A stretch of 34,898 nucleotides of DNA from an uncultured Ectothiorhodospiraceae bacterium (GCA_947258615.1 CAMYIX010000066.1:1-34898), one strand, 5' to 3'; counted from the first letter of the stretch, positions 1 to 9,710 are shown. Program-made: numbers and translations. Notes: generated by a model from the sequence alone, not told the origin.

Positions 1-1
1 C

Positions 2-49
2 GTGGCCGACAACCCGGGCATTGCCGATTATCCCGGCGAGATCGCCTGA
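2..49 (+). CDS. C-terminal end of a truncated CDS
   Basis: An open frame enters from the left edge and reads 15 codons to a TGA at 47-49. The tail reads VADNPGIADYPGEIA. It is followed 24 bases later by a clear intrinsic terminator on the same strand, which supports a genuine gene end. The family cannot be identified from so few residues. Confidence 0.55.
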   Translation: MADNPGIADYPGEIA

Positions 50-72
50 CCGGCCCCCTCCTGAACCAACTC

Positions 73-98
73 AAGGCCCCGCTTGCGGGGCCTTTTTT
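73..98 (+). terminator. Intrinsic terminator
   Basis: A GC-rich perfect inverted repeat (AAGGCCCCG, a four-base loop, CGGGGCCTT) runs directly into a T-tract. This is a textbook rho-independent terminator for the gene that ends at 49. Confidence 0.9.
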
Positions 99-334
99 AT
101 GCCAGGCCGGGCAACACACGCTTGCCTCCCCCCAGCGTCGCCGCCGCCGGGAATCGCTCACCGAATTCCATGGATGATGACTGACACTGGCAGTCGGTAA
201 TATCCTGCAGACCTGCCGCCCCGCCAAGATTAACCTGCCCTGGCGGGCCTGTTGACCCGCCTGCGTATTCATCATGGTCTGGACGGGGTCGGCACAAGGG
301 TTCCCCGGCCAGACCCCGGCAAAGGAGGGACCCC

Positions 335-826
335 GTGAAGTCTACAGACTCGATTGCAGCCATTGCCGTTGCACTTATCGCCGCACCACTGCATGCCGGT
401 GATGTCAAGAAATGGATCGATGCGGACGGGACGCTCACCTATGGCGATGTCCCGCCACCGGGTGTCAACTGGACTGAAACTGTCGGGCACTCCGCCCCAG
501 GCGCAGGACCAGCAGACAGTGACTACTATGCACCGCAAAATCGCTTGTATCGGTTACAGGCCGAGAGACGACGCAAGGCGCAGCAGCGTCGGCAGCGCCA
601 GGATGCTGCACGGGAGGACGAACGCTTGAGACAACAGTCCCTGGACCAGCGTCGCAAGGCGGAAAAAACAAGAGAGAAACGGACGAAAAGCTGCACCCAC
701 TACCGGGCCAGGCTCGCGGAATCCGAGCACAGGACCATCCAGGCCTACCGGCACGAGGCCGATCGCCTGCGTGAGGCATCCCGGCTGGCGTTGCTGAAAA
801 AGCAGGAAGCGAAATATTGCGACTGA
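335..826 (+). CDS. DUF4124 domain-containing periplasmic protein
   Basis: A 163-aa protein. The GTG start at 335 is chosen because a strong Shine-Dalgarno (AAAGGAGG, about 321-328) lies at good spacing and an N-terminal signal peptide follows at once, with likely cleavage after LHA near residue 21. Mature residues about 24-45 carry the DUF4124 signature (KKWIDADGTLTYGDVPPPG), a short beta-rich module common in secreted gammaproteobacterial proteins. From about residue 75 the chain is very rich in Arg, Gln, Glu and Lys and is probably a long helix or coiled coil. A conserved-looking CTHYRARL segment lies near residue 120 and the chain ends in YCD. It stands alone, with no operon partners. Its biochemical role is unknown; envelope location is inferred from the signal peptide. 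Confidence 0.85.
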   Translation: MKSTDSIAAIAVALIAAPLHAGDVKKWIDADGTLTYGDVPPPGVNWTETVGHSAPGAGPADSDYYAPQNRLYRLQAERRRKAQQRRQRQDAAREDERLRQQSLDQRRKAEKTREKRTKSCTHYRARLAESEHRTIQAYRHEADRLREASRLALLKKQEAKYCD

Positions 827-835
827 GAAACGGCC

Positions 836-922
836 ATCATTCCAAGTCGAGCTGCGCGAGGACCTGGAATCCATTGCAATCAATCCCGCCGCCACTGGAT
901 TCCGGCATGCGCCTGAATGACA
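836..922. repeat. Imperfect palindromic dispersed-repeat remnant
   Basis: Two units face each other. GGAATCCA (866-873) is the exact inverse of TGGATTCC (895-902), and outer ATCATTC (836-842) mirrors GAATGAC (914-920) with one mismatch. This is the pattern of the widespread small intergenic repeats with GGAATGAC/GTCATTCC ends. It begins about 10 bases after the DUF4124 stop codon and could act as its transcription end. Confidence 0.55.
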
Positions 923-950
923 GAACACTAACGTGACATGCTCTTCATTA

Positions 951-1106
951 CGCCATTGTCAGGAACGCAGTGACGAAACAATCTGGAGCGAGCTAATTGC
1001 ACATTATGAAATTGCATCGCTGGCCGTTCCCGGCCTGGCCCAGGCCAGTCTCTCGACCGGTTCCCGGTCTCAACTTATCCCTGTATATTGCGCTCGCAAT
1101 GATGTG
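951..1106. repeat. Dispersed MITE-like repeat, copy A (degenerate)
   Basis: This segment shares blocks in the same order and orientation with 28738-28875: AGTGACGAAACAATCT against AGTGACGAAGCAATCT, CGCTGGCCGTTCCC against CGCTGGCCTTTCCC, and a right end of GCGCTCGCAATGATG against GCGCTCGCAATGACG. Its left terminal repeat (CCATTGTCAGG) is mutated relative to copy B. There is no credible ORF inside. With the palindrome at 836-922 it fills the non-coding stretch 827-1158. Confidence 0.7.
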
Positions 1107-1158
1107 ACACGGCATCACCGGGAGCTGGCCTGTTTAAACCCGTGCCTCGCGTCCGCCG

Positions 1159-4100
1159 TTACAACAGTACCCGTTCCACACCACCCTGCTGGACGCGATC
1201 GACAAAGTCCTGCTCCCAGTCCTTGCCCAGCAGTTTATTCGCCAGTTCCACCACGATGTAGTCGGTCTCCAGCCCGGTGTCGTCGGCGTAGCGAGCCAGT
1301 CCCTGCTGGCAGGACGGGCAGGCGGTCAGCAGCTTCACATTGCCACCGGCGGCAGTCGGCCTGCCCGTCAACTGCTCGATGCCGTCACTGAGTTCCTGCT
1401 GCTTGCGAAAGCGCAACTGGGTGGCGATGTCGGCGCGCGACACGGCAAAGGTGCCGGCCTCGCCGCAACAGCGATCGGAGAGCAGCACCGGCTGTCCCAT
1501 CAGGGTCGAGGCCACCTTGATCGGATTGTGGGTCTTCATCGGGGTATGGCAGGGATCATGATAAAGATACTGCACGCCCTCCCCGCCCGTGAGGCCCACG
1601 CCCTTCTCCAGCAGGTATTCATGGATATCCAGCAGGCGGCAGCCCGGGAAAATCCTGTCGAACTGGTATTCCAGCAGCTGGTCCATGCAGGTCCCGCAGG
1701 ACACGATCACGGTGCGGATATCGAGATAGTTGAGAGTGTTCGCCACCCGGTGGAGCAGCACCCGGTTGTCGGTGGTGATGCGGTTGGCGCGGGCGGCATC
1801 CCCGCCGGACTTTTGCGGATAACCGCAGCACAGGTAACCCGGCGGAAGTACGGTCTGGGCCCCGGCGTTGTAGAGCATGGCCAGCGTCGCCATCCCGATC
1901 TGGCTGAACAGGCGTTCCGACCCGCAGCCGGGGAAATAGAACACCGCTTCCGTGGCCTCCATTAGCTTTCCCGGGTCTCTAAGGATAGGCACCATGCGGC
2001 TGTCCTCCAGGCCCAGCACGGCACGCAACGGCCGGCGGGGCACCCGTGCCGGCAGTGGCTGCTTCACGAAGTGGACCACCTGGGAACGCAGTGTTGGCGC
2101 CCTGTTGGTGGCCGCCGGCAGACGCTCATCCTGCCGGCTGCGCTGCAGGCGCCGGGCCAGCCGGGTTGCCAGCCGCTGGCCCTTGTAACCCCAGTCGATC
2201 AGCAGTTTGCGCATCAGCTTGATGGTCGCCGGGTCGGTGATATTCAGAAAGGTCATGGCGGCCCAGGTGACCGGGCTGTAATGCCTGTGTCCGCCCGCGC
2301 GCAACAGCTTGCGCATGCGAATGGTGACATCTCCGAAGTCAATATTCACCGGGCAGGGGTTGAGGCACTTGTGGCACACCGTGCAGTGATCCGCGACATC
2401 ATTCAGTTCATCAAAATGCCGCAGGGAGACACCGCGGCGGGTCTGCTCCTCATAGAGGAAGGCCTCGATCAGCAGGCCGGTGGCGAGGATCTTGTTGCGC
2501 GGGGAATACAGCAGGTTGGCGCGCGGGATATGGGTGTTGCAGACCGGCTTGCACTTGCCGCAACGCAGGCAATTGCGGATGTCATCATTCAGCGCGCCCA
2601 GTTCACTGGCCTCCAGCAGCAGTGCCTCCTGCTGGACCAGGCGCAGTGAGGGTGTATAGGCGTTGCCGAGTCCGGAACCGGTCTGCAGCTTGCCGCGGTT
2701 GAAATGATCGTCCGGGTCGACCTCGCGCTTGTAGCCTTCGAAGGCGGCGATGGTATCGGGTTCGAGGTACTGGAACTTGGTCAGGCCGATACCATGTTCC
2801 CCCGAGATGACACCCCCCAGCGAGGCGGCGAGCTGCATTACCCGGTCAACGATCTGGTCCGCCTCATGCAGCATCCCGTAGTCAGAGGAATTGACCGGGA
2901 TATTGGTGTGTACATTGCCGTCACCGGCATGCATGTGGGTGGCGGCGAACAGGCGGCTGGTACGCTTCTCGGCGTGCAGGGCATCAAGCTGCTCCAGCAG
3001 GTGGGTCCATTCATGCCCGCCGAATATCTCCTTCAGCGGGCGCTCCACCTCCCTGCGCCATGAAATGCGCAGGTCACGCCGCAACAGCAGGTCGAGGATC
3101 CTGTCACCCGGCTTGATGCGTGCCTGCACCTCTGCAGCCAGCCAGTCCCGGTATTCCTCTGCCGGGGAATCCAGACGCTCCAGCAGGCCGGACCAGAACG
3201 CATGCCGTGCCTGCAGCAGTTCCCGCGCGGCCGCCTGTTTGGCCTCAACGATGGCACGGTTCTCCTCACTGTCGGCAAATTCACCATCCTGGTGCAGTTC
3301 CGCGAGGTCGCCGGAAATGAACTCCAGCACCGACTCGACAATCGCCAGCTTGTTGCGCGTCGAATACTCGATATTGATGCGCTCGATACCGGCGCTGTAC
3401 TCACCCAGGCGATCCAGTGGAATCACCACGTCCTCGTTGACCTTGAAGGCGTTGGTATGGGCGGCAATCGCCGCGGTACGGGTCCGGTCGGTCCAGAACT
3501 GCCGGCGCGCCTCGGGACTGACGGCCACGAAGCCCTCGGCACCGCGCCGGTTGGCCATGCGTACGACACTCGAGGCGGCATCCGCAACGGCCTTCTCATC
3601 ATCGCCGGCCACGTCGACCAGCAGCACCATCTTGGGCAGGTCGCGACGCGCCGCCTTGGTGCTGTAATCGACGGCGCGTACATAGCGTTCGTCGAGGTGT
3701 TCCATGCCGGCCAGCAGGACATCGGCACGCCCGTCCAGGTAGCCTTTGGTTTCCACGATGGCAGGTACCGCCAGGTGCAGATCGGCGCCGAAGAATTCGA
3801 GGCAGACGGTGCGCGTGAACGCGGGCATCCGGTGCAGGATGAACTGCGCCGAGGTGATCAGCCCGTCGCAGCCCTCCTTCTGGACGCCCGGGAGCCCGGC
3901 GAGGAACTTGTCCGTCACGTCCTTGCCCAGGCCCGCCTTGCGCAACGAACTCCCCGGTACCCGGATGATCTGCGGGTCCAGGTCATCACGCCGGTCCAGG
4001 TCCGCATAGCGGCTTACCCGGAATTCAACCTGTGCCTGCTCATGTATCTTTCCCAGGTTGTGGTTAAGCCGTTCCACCTCCAGCCAGCGGCCGTCGGGTG

Positions 4101-5004
4101 CCACCATGCGCCAGGAGACCAGGTTGTCGAGGGTGGTACCCCAGAGCACGGCCTTCTTGCCACCGGCATTCATGGCCACGTTGCCGCCGATGGTCGAGGC
4201 GTCCTGGGAGGTCGGGTCTACGGCAAAGACATAACCGCCCTGCTCCGCGCACTCGCCCACCCTGCGTGTCACCACGCCGGCCCCGGCACGGACCGTCGGT
4301 ACCGGGTCCGTGAGGCCCGGCAGTGGCACCAGCCTGATTTCGCCCAGGGACTCGAGTTTTTCGGTATTGACCACGGCGCTGTCGCCGTGCAGTGGAACGG
4401 CACCGCCGTTGTAGCCGGTCCCGCCGCCGCGCGGGATGATCGTCAGGCCAAGCCCGATGCAGGCCTGAATCACGCCCTGTGTTTCCTGTTCCGTGTCCGG
4501 GCTGATGACCACACAGGGCATCTCCACGCGCCAGTCCGTCGCATCGGTGGCGTGGGAGACCCGCGCAAGGCCACTGAAATCGATGTTGTCGCGGCGGGTG
4601 ATGCGTCCCAGTCGCTGGCGAATCCGCTTGCGCAGCGCCCGGGTCTGCGGAAACCAGGCGGAGAATTTCCCCACGGCCTCACGGGTCGCCTCCACCAGCC
4701 GCAGCGCATCGCTATTGCCATCGGCACGGGATACGACCTGGTCGAGGCGGTGGTGCATGGCCCCGATCAGCGCATCCAGACGTTTCTGGCTGGCCAGCAG
4801 GTCGTCCTGGTTGTACGGGTTGCGATCCACCACCCACAGATCGCCAAGCACCTCGAACAGCATGCGTGCCGAACGTCCGGTCACCCGCGAGCTGCGCAAT
4901 CTGTCGAGCAGGGTCCACATCTCCTCGCCGAGGTAGCGAATGACGATTTCGCGGTCGGAGAATGAAGTGTAGTTATAGGGGATTTCGCGAATGCGTTCGT
5001 GCAT
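1159..5004 (-). CDS. DUF3683 FAD-linked oxidase / Fe-S / CCG fusion protein
   Basis: A 1281-aa cytoplasmic or peripheral membrane oxidoreductase that fuses parts usually split between subunits. Residues 1 to about 150 match the DUF3683-type N-terminus. An FAD_binding_4 domain follows, with [11 protein letters not shown] near residue 189, then an FAD-oxidase C-terminal domain with a GNVHTN metal-site motif and GEHGIG. Two 4Fe-4S sites sit near residue 810 ([11 protein letters not shown]) and residue 873 ([12 protein letters not shown]). Two CCG cysteine-rich domains include [18 protein letters not shown] and CPSCQQ. In this superfamily (D-lactate dehydrogenase Dld-II, glycolate oxidase GlcDEF) the flavin oxidises a 2-hydroxy acid and electrons pass through the Fe-S clusters to quinone. 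The substrate here cannot be read from sequence; D-lactate or D-2-hydroxyglutarate are candidates. All cofactor motifs are present. It is monocistronic with its own promoter. Confidence 0.93.
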   Translation of the reverse strand: MHERIREIPYNYTSFSDREIVIRYLGEEMWTLLDRLRSSRVTGRSARMLFEVLGDLWVVDRNPYNQDDLLASQKRLDALIGAMHHRLDQVVSRADGNSDALRLVEATREAVGKFSAWFPQTRALRKRIRQRLGRITRRDNIDFSGLARVSHATDATDWRVEMPCVVISPDTEQETQGVIQACIGLGLTIIPRGGGTGYNGGAVPLHGDSAVVNTEKLESLGEIRLVPLPGLTDPVPTVRAGAGVVTRRVGECAEQGGYVFAVDPTSQDASTIGGNVAMNAGGKKAVLWGTTLDNLVSWRMVAPDGRWLEVERLNHNLGKIHEQAQVEFRVSRYADLDRRDDLDPQIIRVPGSSLRKAGLGKDVTDKFLAGLPGVQKEGCDGLITSAQFILHRMPAFTRTVCLEFFGADLHLAVPAIVETKGYLDGRADVLLAGMEHLDERYVRAVDYSTKAARRDLPKMVLLVDVAGDDEKAVADAASSVVRMANRRGAEGFVAVSPEARRQFWTDRTRTAAIAAHTNAFKVNEDVVIPLDRLGEYSAGIERINIEYSTRNKLAIVESVLEFISGDLAELHQDGEFADSEENRAIVEAKQAAARELLQARHAFWSGLLERLDSPAEEYRDWLAAEVQARIKPGDRILDLLLRRDLRISWRREVERPLKEIFGGHEWTHLLEQLDALHAEKRTSRLFAATHMHAGDGNVHTNIPVNSSDYGMLHEADQIVDRVMQLAASLGGVISGEHGIGLTKFQYLEPDTIAAFEGYKREVDPDDHFNRGKLQTGSGLGNAYTPSLRLVQQEALLLEASELGALNDDIRNCLRCGKCKPVCNTHIPRANLLYSPRNKILATGLLIEAFLYEEQTRRGVSLRHFDELNDVADHCTVCHKCLNPCPVNIDFGDVTIRMRKLLRAGGHRHYSPVTWAAMTFLNITDPATIKLMRKLLIDWGYKGQRLATRLARRLQRSRQDERLPAATNRAPTLRSQVVHFVKQPLPARVPRRPLRAVLGLEDSRMVPILRDPGKLMEATEAVFYFPGCGSERLFSQIGMATLAMLYNAGAQTVLPPGYLCCGYPQKSGGDAARANRITTDNRVLLHRVANTLNYLDIRTVIVSCGTCMDQLLEYQFDRIFPGCRLLDIHEYLLEKGVGLTGGEGVQYLYHDPCHTPMKTHNPIKVASTLMGQPVLLSDRCCGEAGTFAVSRADIATQLRFRKQQELSDGIEQLTGRPTAAGGNVKLLTACPSCQQGLARYADDTGLETDYIVVELANKLLGKDWEQDFVDRVQQGGVERVLL

Positions 5005-5043
5005 GTGGGACGGATCAGGCCTGGAAGTCGCAGGGATGGCGCT

Positions 5044-5072
5044 ATGTTACCAGCAGCGCGGGGCTTACCCAA
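5044..5072 (-). promoter_or_regulatory. Candidate sigma70 promoter for the FAD/Fe-S oxidoreductase
   Basis: On the minus strand TTGGGT (5072-5067) and TAACAT (5049-5044) are separated by exactly 17 bases. Transcription would begin about 30 bases upstream of the start codon at 5004. The -10 box matches the consensus in four of six positions, so this is a reasonable but unproven call. Confidence 0.4.
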
Positions 5073-5174
5073 AAAGTAACAGAACCTGACAGGACGGACA
5101 GCGATCGTGGAGGGCACATTTTCCCTCAGATACCATGGAGAAATGCTCACGGCACCTTGTTGTGTCTGAACGGC

Positions 5175-5936
5175 CTACTGCCTCAACCGGTATCCGGTCC
5201 TGAACATCCACCACACGACAAGCAGGCAGGCACCCAGGAACACCAGGACCATAGACAGGCTCAAACCCACGCTCACGTCGGAGACCTCGAAGAAACTCCA
5301 GCGAAACCCGCTGATCAGGTAAACCACCGGATTGAACAGCGTGACGGTCTGCCAGGCGGGCGGCAGCATGCTGACCGAGTAGAAGCTGCCGCCGAGAAAC
5401 ACCAGCGGCGTGATAACCAGCAGCGGGATGAGCTGCAGTTTCTCGAAATTGTCCGCCCACAGCCCGATGATGAAGCCGAACAGGCTGAAGGAAATGCAGG
5501 TCAGGACCAGGAATCCCGCCATCCACACCGGATGAGCGACCTCCAGGGGCACGAAAAACCCGGCTGTCGCCAGGATGATCAGGCCGATAATCAGGGACTT
5601 GGTAGCCGCGGCCCCCACGTAACCCAGCAGGATCTCGAGGAAGGACACCGGCGCGGACATGACCTCGTAGATGGTACCGGTGAACTTGGGAAAGAAAATG
5701 CCGAAGGAGGCATTGGAAATGCTCTGGGTCAGCAGTGCCAGCATCATCAGCCCGGGCACGATGAACGCGCCGTAGGACACCCCCTCGATCTGCTCGATAC
5801 GCGACCCGATGGCCGAACCGAATACCACGAAATAAAGCGATGTGGACAGTACCGGTGAGGCAAAACTCTGTAGCAGGGTTTCCCAGGCGCGCAGCATTTC
5901 GTACTTGTAGATCACTCTGACGGCATAGGTGTTCAT
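5175..5936 (-). CDS. ABC-2 type permease, YadH-like
   Basis: A 253-aa integral inner-membrane protein of the ABC2_membrane family with about six hydrophobic segments. Residues near 60-75 ([13 protein letters not shown]) and the later [19 protein letters not shown] stretch are typical of the E. coli YadH/NodJ group, and the length equals YadH (256 aa). It forms the membrane half of an exporter with the ATPase encoded just upstream. The ATG overlaps the ATPase stop codon by one base (TAATG), so translation is coupled. The substrate is not known; relatives move lipids, polysaccharide precursors or drugs. Confidence 0.92.
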   Translation of the reverse strand: MNTYAVRVIYKYEMLRAWETLLQSFASPVLSTSLYFVVFGSAIGSRIEQIEGVSYGAFIVPGLMMLALLTQSISNASFGIFFPKFTGTIYEVMSAPVSFLEILLGYVGAAATKSLIIGLIILATAGFFVPLEVAHPVWMAGFLVLTCISFSLFGFIIGLWADNFEKLQLIPLLVITPLVFLGGSFYSVSMLPPAWQTVTLFNPVVYLISGFRWSFFEVSDVSVGLSLSMVLVFLGACLLVVWWMFRTGYRLRQ

Positions 5937-6859
5937 TAGTTACCTTTCACCAGGTTGACGAATATTTCTTCCAGGGAACTTTGGGTGGTTTTCAGGTCCT
6001 TCAGCACCAGATCCGCCTCCCTGATCGCCTGCAGCAGGCCGCTGATTCCGGTGTGTGCCGTATGGGGATCATAGGTATAGGTGAGCCGGCCACCATCGGC
6101 CGACAGGTCCAGGGACCAGGGAGACAGGGAATCGGGCAAGGCACCCACGGCCTCCTCGAGCTCCATGATCAGTTGCCTTTTGCCAAGTTTATGCATCAGT
6201 GCCTGCTTGTCATCCACCAGCAGCAGTTCACCGTTGTTGATGACGCCCACGCGGTCAGCGATCGCCTCGGCCTCTTCGATATAGTGGGTGGTCAGAATAA
6301 TGGTGACGCCGGACTCGCGCAGGCGCCGTACCAGTGCCCACATGTCCTTGCGCAGCTCCACGTCCACGCCCGCCGTGGGTTCGTCCAGGAACAGGACGGC
6401 GGGCTCGTGCGACAGGGCCTTGCCGATCAGAACCCGCCGCTTCATACCGCCCGACAGTGTCATCAGCTCGCTGTCTTTTTTTCCCCACAGCGACAGGTCC
6501 CTGAGCAGCTGCTCGAGGTAGCCGGGGTCGGGTTTCTTGCCGAACAGCCCACGGCTGAAACTCAGCGTGTTCCATACCGTGTCGAAGGCGCCAAGCGTGA
6601 GTTCCTGCGGGACCAGGCCGATCATGCTGCGGGTGCTGCGGTAGTCGGTGACGATGTCATGGCCTGCGACCGTCACCGAGCCCGAACTCGCCTTGACTAT
6701 CCCGCAGATGATCGAGATGAGGGTGGTCTTGCCGGCCCCGTTGGGACCGAGCAGCGCCAGTATTTCACCGGGTGCAATGTCCAGGTTCACGTCCTTGAGG
6801 GCCTGGTGACCGCCGGCGTAGGTCTTGGACAGGTTCGATATGGAGACGATGGATTGCAT
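5936..6859 (-). CDS. ABC transporter ATP-binding protein, YadG-like
   Basis: A 307-aa ATPase that powers the adjacent permease. The Walker A motif GPNGAGKTT lies near residue 38, the signature LSGGMKRR near 139, the Walker B motif [12 protein letters not shown] near 160, and the switch histidine in TTHYIEEAE near 195. The C-terminal 80 residues follow the YadG/CcmA-type accessory region, ending [13 protein letters not shown]. Length and motif order match E. coli YadG (308 aa). No good Shine-Dalgarno precedes the ATG at 6859, but the N-terminus starts where family members do. Confidence 0.93.
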   Translation of the reverse strand: MQSIVSISNLSKTYAGGHQALKDVNLDIAPGEILALLGPNGAGKTTLISIICGIVKASSGSVTVAGHDIVTDYRSTRSMIGLVPQELTLGAFDTVWNTLSFSRGLFGKKPDPGYLEQLLRDLSLWGKKDSELMTLSGGMKRRVLIGKALSHEPAVLFLDEPTAGVDVELRKDMWALVRRLRESGVTIILTTHYIEEAEAIADRVGVINNGELLLVDDKQALMHKLGKRQLIMELEEAVGALPDSLSPWSLDLSADGGRLTYTYDPHTAHTGISGLLQAIREADLVLKDLKTTQSSLEEIFVNLVKGN

Positions 6860-7056
6860 TCAGCACGGATCATGGGGCGCAGGAAGTGGCTGATATTACC
6901 AAAGCGCAGGCGTCCCGGAACAGCAATGAGCACAGTTTTACGACATCTGAATGTCGCTTTCGGAGAAACTGCCAGACGAATTATTCTGAGGCGACCCTGG
7001 ATGCGGACTCCGGCTGAGCACTTGCCTGTGCCGGGGCCCAGGCAGCACGGCAGTGA
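6860..7056. other. Intergenic region with a short hairpin
   Basis: No coding potential was seen. A perfect 6-bp inverted repeat (CGACAT, CTGA, ATGTCG) lies at 6941-6956. It is downstream of the nine-gene minus-strand operon and upstream of the ABC pair. It has no proper T-tract in either direction, so it is at best a weak terminator or mRNA 3'-end stabiliser. Confidence 0.35.
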
Positions 7057-8004
7057 CTAGGCCGGCAGGAAGTCGATCGGGTAGGTAATGGTGACCTCTG
7101 TTACGTCCTTGGCACCGAAATCGAACCGCTTGACGCGACTGGCGATCTTCTCCCCCAGGGACGGGTCACCCAGCTCGCTGGAGACCAGCTCGCAGCGGGT
7201 GACCTGGCCGGAGGGTGCAATGGTCAGGCGCAAAACGATCTTGCCTTTCAGGTCGGGTGCCTTGCGCAGGGCACGGTTGTAGACACTGTAGATGGAACCC
7301 TTGTTGCGGTCGAAGACCATCTGGATCTCCTCGATGCTGCGACCGGCGGACTTGCCGCCCCTGCCCTTCACACCCACCGTGCCCCCCGCCGCATGGCCGG
7401 CCGGGCTGTGAACCGTTGTGGTGCTGCGCCCGGACAGTTCCCCCCCACCGGTATTGCGGCTCAGGTTTGCGGTCTGGATGCCGCCGCTGCCTCGCGCGGT
7501 ACCGGCGGTGAGGATGGCGCGTTCGGTCTTCTGCGTTGCACCCGTGCCCCGTGACAGATTGCCGGTCTTCCTGAAACTGCTGGCGACCGGGTTCTGGCGC
7601 ATGTCGGCCAGGGAATCCTTCAATGCCAGCAGTCCGGACTTCTGGGCCTGCTCCCGCGCCGTGACCCTGGGCTTCACCGGTGCCGGTTTCTTGACCACGA
7701 CCGGGTTCTTTTTCACCGGCTTGGGGGCCTCGACCTGCTTCGGCAGCGGCTCGGGCTTTTTCGGCGCCGGTTTCGGTCGAGGCGGCGGCTTGATCCCTTG
7801 CTTCTCGAAAATCAGCTGCGCGAGGCGTGGCGGTTCCTCGACCACCGGTTTCTCGAACTCCGGCAAGGGCAGAAACGGCAGGATGATACCCAGCACCAGC
7901 GACACCAGCAGGTTGGTGCGCACGAGGCGCCTGAAACGAGCATCATCTGCATTGGCGATGCCCCAGGACATATCGTAGCTCAGCACGGTGGCGGACATGC
8001 TCAA
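7057..8004 (-). CDS. AgmX/PglI C-terminal domain TonB-like protein
   Basis: A 315-aa protein with TonB architecture. It has a short cytoplasmic N-terminus, one membrane anchor at about residues 30-50 (LLVSLVLGIILPFLPL), and a Pro/Lys-rich periplasmic spacer (about 75-115, many KP and PK pairs). A Gly/Ser/Thr-rich linker follows. The C-terminal domain of about 90 residues begins SIEEIQMVFDRNKGSIYSVYNRAL and is of the AgmX/PglI type: it contains APSGQVTRCEL and ends in the beta-strand VTITYPIDFLPA. Relatives in myxobacterial gliding (GltG/GltJ) span the periplasm and pass force from a TolQR-like motor to outer components. It is the last gene of the operon, and its ATG overlaps the ExbD stop by four bases (ATGA). 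Confidence 0.88.
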   Translation of the reverse strand: MSMSATVLSYDMSWGIANADDARFRRLVRTNLLVSLVLGIILPFLPLPEFEKPVVEEPPRLAQLIFEKQGIKPPPRPKPAPKKPEPLPKQVEAPKPVKKNPVVVKKPAPVKPRVTAREQAQKSGLLALKDSLADMRQNPVASSFRKTGNLSRGTGATQKTERAILTAGTARGSGGIQTANLSRNTGGGELSGRSTTTVHSPAGHAAGGTVGVKGRGGKSAGRSIEEIQMVFDRNKGSIYSVYNRALRKAPDLKGKIVLRLTIAPSGQVTRCELVSSELGDPSLGEKIASRVKRFDFGAKDVTEVTITYPIDFLPA

Positions 8005-8501
8005 CTCTCCAGCGACTTCTGCAATACGGCCAGTGAGATGCGGTTAAAACCGGCCTGCGTGCAGCTGGCCATGACCTTCTTCAGCAGACGGAACGGAATG
8101 TTCTTGTCGCCCATGATGGTCGCCTCGCGGCGTTCGGCCGGATCAGCACGGGGACCCGGGGTAGCACCAATCTGTTCGATAAGTGCGGTCTGCAGTGCCC
8201 TCGAATAGTTACCCTCCTCTTTCATGACGCTGGGCACGGACGCGACCACCTGGCCATGCAGCAGAATGTTATCCTCGTTGACCATGAGGGTGACGGTCAC
8301 GCGTGGCGGTTGTTCGGAGGTTGACTCCGGCAGCTCGACGGACTTGTGTGTCGGCAGGATCTCGCCGTCCGAGGTATTCACCAGCAGGAAGAATACCAAA
8401 ATGGTGAAGATGTCCATCAGCGACACCAGGTTCAGGGTCATGCCACGCCCGTGACGCAGGTGCTGGCGATCCATGCGCTTGGCGCGCCTCGACATTTTCA
8501 T
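8001..8501 (-). CDS. ExbD/TolR-type biopolymer transport protein, with conserved Asp
   Basis: A 166-aa protein with a basic N-terminus, one transmembrane helix (about residues 23-43, NLVSLMDIFTILVFFLLV) and a periplasmic domain, the ExbD/TolR plan. Asp30 lies where the proton-conducting Asp of ExbD/TolR is found. The C-terminal half includes a segment (MGDKNIPFRLLKKVMASC) that matches the usual ExbD end, where residues are tested as D-x-x-v-x-y. It overlaps both neighbours by four bases. It should pair with the TolQ-like stator encoded upstream and drive the AgmX-like protein with proton motive force. Confidence 0.9.
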   Translation of the reverse strand: MKMSRRAKRMDRQHLRHGRGMTLNLVSLMDIFTILVFFLLVNTSDGEILPTHKSVELPESTSEQPPRVTVTLMVNEDNILLHGQVVASVPSVMKEEGNYSRALQTALIEQIGATPGPRADPAERREATIMGDKNIPFRLLKKVMASCTQAGFNRISLAVLQKSLES

Positions 8502-9016
8502 TGGGTGGCCACCTTCATGCGGGTATCCGGGGCATCGCCGATGGAGATCTCCGGGAACAGTTCGGCGCTGACCACGCTGCCGGCCTGCACCACGCGCGCA
8601 CTCCGCACGCTGTCCATCACCTGCACCACGGTTTCGTAGTCGGTGTCGGGTTCCAGCAGCAGCGTGGCATCCAGCTTGTCGGGGAAGCGCGCCTTGATCT
8701 GCTGCAGCAGCTGCGATAGCTGCTCATAGTCATGGACGCCGCCTTTCAGCGGCACGCGCCTGATCAGCCCGCCGTCGCGGTCTCCCACTTCAATGCCGTC
8801 CGTACGCACGACGATCTCCAGGCGGAATTCCCGTGGCTGGTCCTGCTGCGCCTGGTCGGCAGCGGCCGGCAGGTTCAACTCCAGAATGGTGATGCGCGAA
8901 AACACCGCCGTAATCAGCAGGAACGGCACCAGGATCACCATCAGGTTCATGAACGCGGTGATATTGATATCGCCCGGGTCCCGGAAATGCCGGCGGCGCC
9001 TGAAGCGGTTTCTCAT
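8498..9016 (-). CDS. ExbD/TolR-type protein with Asn replacing the motor Asp
   Basis: A 172-aa ExbD/TolR-like protein with a very basic N-terminus (RNRFRRRRHFR), a transmembrane helix at about residues 17-39 (INITAFMNLMVILVPFLL) and a periplasmic domain. Alignment by eye to the classical INVxPxxDVMLVLL motif puts Asn24 at the position of the proton-binding Asp. The second ExbD in this operon keeps the Asp. The chain also carries a periplasmic segment, EVGDRDGGLIRRVP, followed by DKLDATLLLEPDTDYETVVQVMDSVR, a good match to the ExbD C-terminal region. A heteromeric stator with one proton-active and one structural ExbD subunit is the simplest reading. Its ATG shares one base with the TolQ-like stop (TGATG). 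Confidence 0.9.
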   Translation of the reverse strand: MRNRFRRRRHFRDPGDINITAFMNLMVILVPFLLITAVFSRITILELNLPAAADQAQQDQPREFRLEIVVRTDGIEVGDRDGGLIRRVPLKGGVHDYEQLSQLLQQIKARFPDKLDATLLLEPDTDYETVVQVMDSVRSARVVQAGSVVSAELFPEISIGDAPDTRMKVATQ

Positions 9017-9663
9017 CAGGCCTTGCCTTCGAGCGGTCTCTCGGAGATGTTATTGAGGAACTTCACTGCGGCCATCTCCAGGCTGTCGATGAGTTGTGTG
9101 GTCTTGGTCTGAAGAACGGCGTAGATCAGCAGCAGCGGGATCGCGACCATCAGGCCGAACGCCGTGGTGTTCATGGCGACCGAAATACTGGCGGACAGCA
9201 TATCGGCCTTCTCGGACGGATTGGCCGAGGCCACCGCGGTGAACGCCTGGATGAGGCCGATAATCGTGCCGAGCAGACCGAGCAGCGTGGCGATGTTGGC
9301 AAACGTGGCCAGGTAGGCGGTGCGCTTTTCGAAATTCGGCACGGTCTCCATCAGTCCTTCTTCCATGGCGATCTCGACATCGTCACGGCGGCGCGAGGTC
9401 CTGGCCCGGTTCAGACCATAACTGAAGATGTGGCTGATGGCCGAACGTGATTTCTCGGTCAGCATGGCCACCTGCAGATAATCACCCTGGGCCAGGTGCG
9501 GGGCCAGTTTCTTCCACAGGCGCTGGTTGCTGCTGCCTGCCGCGCTGAGGTAGATGTAACGTTCCACAGCGATGGCCAGACCCAGCGCCAGCACCAGCAC
9601 GATCGGGTACATGAAAAAGCCACCCGACTGGAAAAACCCGACAAACGTGTTATAGAAATCCAT
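9016..9663 (-). CDS. MotA/TolQ/ExbB proton channel family protein
   Basis: A 215-aa inner-membrane stator subunit. There is an N-terminal helix (about 17-37, MYPIVLVLALGLAIAVERYIYL), a cytoplasmic loop with a typical AxEEGLMETVPNFEKRTAYL stretch, and two closing helices. These contain the family signature GLLGTIIGLIQAF and the Thr-rich NTTAFGLMVAIPLLLIY segment, which lines the proton path in ExbB/TolQ. A Shine-Dalgarno AGGAGC sits 6 bases before the ATG. It is the first motor gene after the TPR section, separated from it by about 110 bases that contain a hairpin. It is probably the AglR/TolQ equivalent of this envelope machine. Confidence 0.93.
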   Translation of the reverse strand: MDFYNTFVGFFQSGGFFMYPIVLVLALGLAIAVERYIYLSAAGSSNQRLWKKLAPHLAQGDYLQVAMLTEKSRSAISHIFSYGLNRARTSRRRDDVEIAMEEGLMETVPNFEKRTAYLATFANIATLLGLLGTIIGLIQAFTAVASANPSEKADMLSASISVAMNTTAFGLMVAIPLLLIYAVLQTKTTQLIDSLEMAAVKFLNNISERPLEGKA

Positions 9664-9710
9664 AGTGATGCTCCTGTTGCCTTTCCGGTAATCAGCTATT
9701 CATTGTGTAT

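Noticed and set aside
3202..4965. 587-codon plus-strand open frame inside the FAD/Fe-S oxidoreductase
   Set aside because: It is antisense to a gene with intact cofactor motifs. GC-rich codons make long open frames on the opposite strand, and its product shows no domain, only His/Gln/Gly-rich low-complexity text.
7057..9663. Classical TonB-ExbB-ExbD iron uptake system
   Set aside because: There are two ExbD genes, an AgmX-type C-terminus and several TPR scaffolds, and no TonB-dependent receptor or siderophore gene nearby.
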